Assembly: GCA_000471925.1 (NCBI GenBank)
Contig: CP006668.1
Location: 1,488,001-1,552,000 of the forward strand
DNA length: 64,000 nt
Reading direction: 5' to 3'
DNA from: Ralstonia pickettii DTP0602
Lineage (GTDB): Bacteria > Pseudomonadota > Gammaproteobacteria > Burkholderiales > Burkholderiaceae
Shown: piece after piece, positions 61,764 through 64,000 of the stretch
Layout: each line of letters starts with the position of its first letter
How positions within the stretch are numbered: the first letter of the stretch is position 1
The notes under the pieces: model-generated
What the model saw: only the letters and a program-made list of their open reading frames with translations
Database searches by the model: none
Told to the model about the DNA's origin: nothing
Translations under genes and position numbers: made by a program

Positions 61764-63176
61764 TCGCAGCGTCCTGAACGCCGCACGCATCTCTGCCGCG
61801 AAGAGCCCCGGGTACTCCCAGGCGGCAAAGTGACCTCCTCGGTCGACCTCGTTGAAGTAGACCAGGTTGGGAAAAGCCCGGCGGGCCCACGTCTGCGGGG
61901 CTCGATAGAGATCGTCGTCTGGGAACACCGTGATGGCCACCGGGAGCACGATCTCGTGGGTCTTCTGCGCGGCAGCACTGACAAGGTTCTCTTCGCGGTT
62001 CTCCCAGTAAAGCCGCGCTGCCGAGACCGCCGTGTTCGTCAGCCAGTACAGCGAGAAGTTGTCCAGCACGTCGTCTTTCGTCGGTGTCTGCTTCGGGTCC
62101 TTGCCGTACGCCCACTTTCCGAACCCGCCATGCACGAGCATCCACCCTGCGAGGCCAACCGGGGAGTCCGTCAGCCCGTAGCCGACGGCCTGTGGCCGCC
62201 AGCTCATCATGGTCAGGTAAGTCCAGCCCCCGTTCCTGGTGAAGTTTCTAAGGGCGTCAAATTCCGCGCGCTCCTTGTCGGAGAGTCCCGCCGGTGCGGG
62301 TCCGCCGCTGGCGAAGGCCTCGGCTGCGTCGGGAGGCAATACCGCCGGCAAGTTGGTGTGAATGCCGAGCAGTCCCGCCGGCGCCTGCAGCCCCATCCTC
62401 TCGACGACGCCCGCCCCCCAATCTCCGCCCTGCGCTACGTAGCGCGTGTATCCCAGCCGCTTCATGAGCACGTCCCACGCCCGGCCGATGCGATCCAATC
62501 CCCAGCCTGTCTCGGTCGGTCGCGACGAGAAGCCGAAGCCCGGCAGGGACGGAATCACGACGTCGAAGGCATCCTCCACCCGGCCGCCGTATCTGGTGGG
62601 GTCGGTGAGCGGGCCGATGAGCTTGATCTGCTCGAAGACCGAGCCCGGCCATCCGTGCGTGACGATGACCGGCAGCGCGTTCGGGTGGCGCGACTTGACG
62701 TGGATGAAGTGGATGTCGACCCCGTCGATCCTCGTCATGAACTGCGGGAAGGCGTTCAACCTCGCCTCGGCCTTGCGCCAGTTGTAATCAGTCGCCCAGT
62801 AGCGGACGAGTCCCTGAAGGTTCGCAAGCTGCGCGCCCTGCGACGGATCTGCGACAGTCTCCTTGTCTGGCCAGCGGGTCGCCGCGAGGCGGCGGCGGAG
62901 ATCTGCGAGGTCGGCGTCGGGCACGTGCGCGCGGAAGGGGCGGATCGCCTCGTTGTCGGCCGCCTGGCGTGAGGCCAATGCCGCCGACACCGCGAGTCCG
63001 TCAGCGCTGGTCGCGGCGGCGCTGCGAGAGGCGAACGCGAATGGACTGACGAAAAGCGCGGCTGCCGAACCGGCAAGGAAGCTGCGCCGGCTGAACGGCG
63101 AGGACGCAGCTGTATCGGGAAGCGATGGAGCTAACTGGTCGCTTCCGGGCGGGTTCTGAGTCTTTGGGTGAGTCAT
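61761..63176 (-). CDS. Tat-exported epoxide hydrolase
   Basis: A 471-aa alpha/beta hydrolase of the microsomal-type epoxide hydrolase family. A twin-arginine signal FSRRSFLAGSAAALF (about 28-42) directs folded export. The N-terminal EHN domain has PFRAHVPDADLADLRRRLAA and DYNWRKAEARLNAFPQF. HGWPGS is the oxyanion motif (174-179), Asp252 in GGDWGAG is the nucleophile, and GGHFAAWE holds the catalytic His. It is divergent or unlinked upstream from the Ohr-like gene and followed by the DUF6130-like gene. Confidence 0.92.
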   Translation of the reverse strand: MTHPKTQNPPGSDQLAPSLPDTAASSPFSRRSFLAGSAAALFVSPFAFASRSAAATSADGLAVSAALASRQAADNEAIRPFRAHVPDADLADLRRRLAATRWPDKETVADPSQGAQLANLQGLVRYWATDYNWRKAEARLNAFPQFMTRIDGVDIHFIHVKSRHPNALPVIVTHGWPGSVFEQIKLIGPLTDPTRYGGRVEDAFDVVIPSLPGFGFSSRPTETGWGLDRIGRAWDVLMKRLGYTRYVAQGGDWGAGVVERMGLQAPAGLLGIHTNLPAVLPPDAAEAFASGGPAPAGLSDKERAEFDALRNFTRNGGWTYLTMMSWRPQAVGYGLTDSPVGLAGWMLVHGGFGKWAYGKDPKQTPTKDDVLDNFSLYWLTNTAVSAARLYWENREENLVSAAAQKTHEIVLPVAITVFPDDDLYRAPQTWARRAFPNLVYFNEVDRGGHFAAWEYPGLFAAEMRAAFRTLR

Positions 63177-63195
63177 GGACGTAGCTCCGCGGTGC

Positions 63196-63621
63196 TTAAA
63201 GAATCTCGAACCCCACGTCGACGTTGCCGCGAAGGGAGCGCGAGTATGGGCAGGTCTGGTGGGCGGTTTCCACCAGTTGCCTCTTCACGGCCGCATCCAG
63301 TCCCGGCAGGCTGACCTTCAGCGTCACGCCGAGGCCATAGTGGGCGCCGCCGTCGGTCTTGCCCAGCGACACTTCGGCGTCGATGGCCGCGTCCTTCGGC
63401 AGCTTGACACCCAACTGCTTGCCGGCGCTTTCGACGGCAACGATGAAGCAGGCTGAGTACCCGATGCCGAACAGCTGTTCGGGGTTGGTACCAGGCCGGC
63501 CGGAGCCGGGCGTGCTCAGCCTGACGTCGATGGCGCCGTCACTGGAACGGCCGGCGCCTTCGCGGCCGCCGGTGACGCGGGTATATGACGTGTAGAGCAC
63601 TAGATCGAGCTTGTTGGGCAT
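63196..63621 (-). CDS. Ohr-like organic hydroperoxide resistance protein (OsmC family)
   Basis: A 141-aa OsmC-fold peroxidase. Cys58 (GYSACFIVAVE) and Cys124 (HQTCPYSRSLRGNV) are the reactive pair, and NPEQLFGIGY is the Ohr signature. It reduces organic hydroperoxides using dihydrolipoyl partners. GTAAGGAAATCATC precedes ATG 63621. It is 19 bp upstream of the epoxide-hydrolase gene, so the two are probably cotranscribed. The DNA upstream contains the duplicated GlxA-start block. Confidence 0.92.
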   Translation of the reverse strand: MPNKLDLVLYTSYTRVTGGREGAGRSSDGAIDVRLSTPGSGRPGTNPEQLFGIGYSACFIVAVESAGKQLGVKLPKDAAIDAEVSLGKTDGGAHYGLGVTLKVSLPGLDAAVKRQLVETAHQTCPYSRSLRGNVDVGFEIL

Positions 63622-63706
63622 GATGATTTCCTTACATGGTTTGAGCAATGCTTCGTCGCCGAAGCGCATACATCGGTTCCGCTTTAATCGGGTGCGATGG
63701 ACATGA

Positions 63707-63850
63707 TGATAGGAGCCTGGGCTTTGGCTTGACGGACTAACTTCCCTCCTTTTATGCCAACATGAAGTGCGTCGGGCTCGGAAGTGTTTCCCGGCTTCCA
63801 TAGGGTTCACACGGCGGCCGCCTCGGACTTCGAGATGTCCGACCTCACCT
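63707..63850 (+). pseudogene. Degenerate 5' copy of the GlxA-type regulator start
   Basis: Similar to 60053-60160 and slightly beyond: GGCTTTGGCTTGA, AACTTCCCTCCTTTTA, GCCAACATGAAGTGCGTCGG, CCGGCTTCCA and later TTCGAGATGTCC. The reading frame after the ATG is broken by small indels and an early TAG, so no protein results. The adjacent 63851-64000 shows one open frame on the minus strand running off the window (stop at 63865) that I do not recognise. Confidence 0.68.
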
Positions 63851-64000
63851 CTGGTATCGATGGCTCATGCAGCAGCGCTGCGCTGCGTGCTCGCCAATCC
63901 GTTCGCAGGCATCAAGGTGCGCGGGGCGATACGCGCGTCGTCGCTCGCGGCCACACGCGCGTTCTCGGACGGGGATTGGAAGGTTCTTCGACTGCAAAAA

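Noticed and set aside
63865-64000. A partial minus-strand open frame running off the window end
   Set aside because: About 45 codons with no recognisable family and no start visible; too little to call a gene.

Overview
Organism. The window is GC-rich (about two thirds G+C in most genes) and looks like a beta-proteobacterium of the Burkholderiales, most probably Cupriavidus or a close relative. The evidence is five Bug/TctC-type periplasmic binding proteins, many CaiB/BaiF CoA-transferases and acyl-CoA dehydrogenases, several IclR and LysR regulators, a classical beta-barrel porin and a NodT-type efflux lipoprotein. This is inferred from gene content; no rRNA or tRNA is present to confirm it. 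Layout. 1-2641: end of an efflux operon (membrane fusion protein plus NodT outer-membrane lipoprotein) and an AhpD-like protein. 2832-8897: a nested mobile-element region built beside a dif-like Xer site at 8870-8897. A decayed insertion sequence (IS-1) ends at 3911. A second IS of the same family (IS-2, 3917-8864) is flanked by a 5-bp GTCAA duplication, and its right end lies 5 bp from the XerC arm of the dif-like site. IS-2 is itself split, just before its catalytic Glu, by a 3.37-kb element (about 4645-8017) carrying a large serine recombinase, an HTH protein, a small ORF and a DUF5372-like gene. If the dif-like site is functional, this is a replication-terminus region, perhaps of a secondary replicon. 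8951-11161: a hydrolase-OsmC fusion, a small protein and a truncated AraC gene. 11406-17806: a five-gene fatty-acid-type beta-oxidation operon (hydratase, CoA-transferase family, thiolase, acyl-CoA dehydrogenase, acyl-CoA synthetase), followed by LysR and TetR regulators. 19621-28996: a catabolic block (TctC, CaiB, acyl-CoA dehydrogenase, MaoC, CitE, MaoC, LysR, MmgE/PrpD, nitroreductase) resembling the gene set of itaconate-type C5-dicarboxylate degradation. 29096-41836: TctC, racemase-type CaiB, TctC, three IclR genes, CaiB, AraC, enoyl-CoA hydratase, acyl-CoA synthetase and porin. 42208-47739: one giant kinase/ATPase/GAF/PAS/histidine-kinase protein. 47796-58270: a second catabolic block (racemase-type CaiB, TctC, DUF35, thiolase-fold protein without thiolase catalytic residues, MaoC, acyl-CoA dehydrogenase, LysR, IclR, TctC, MmgE/PrpD), suggestive of acyl side-chain removal by a dehydrogenase, hydratase and retro-aldolase. 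58415-63621: amidase, GlxA-like regulator, a secreted DUF6130-like protein, a Tat-exported epoxide hydrolase and an Ohr-like protein, with internal duplications. How it fits together. The window reads as several acyl-CoA or organic-acid catabolic modules, each with its own uptake binding protein and local regulator. Two recurrent DNA signals tie modules together: an imperfect palindrome CTNACR-NN-YGTTAG at five promoters, and a twin 70-bp element. A further palindrome, CTGCATTGCAG, is shared by the two regions that carry paralogous LysR genes.
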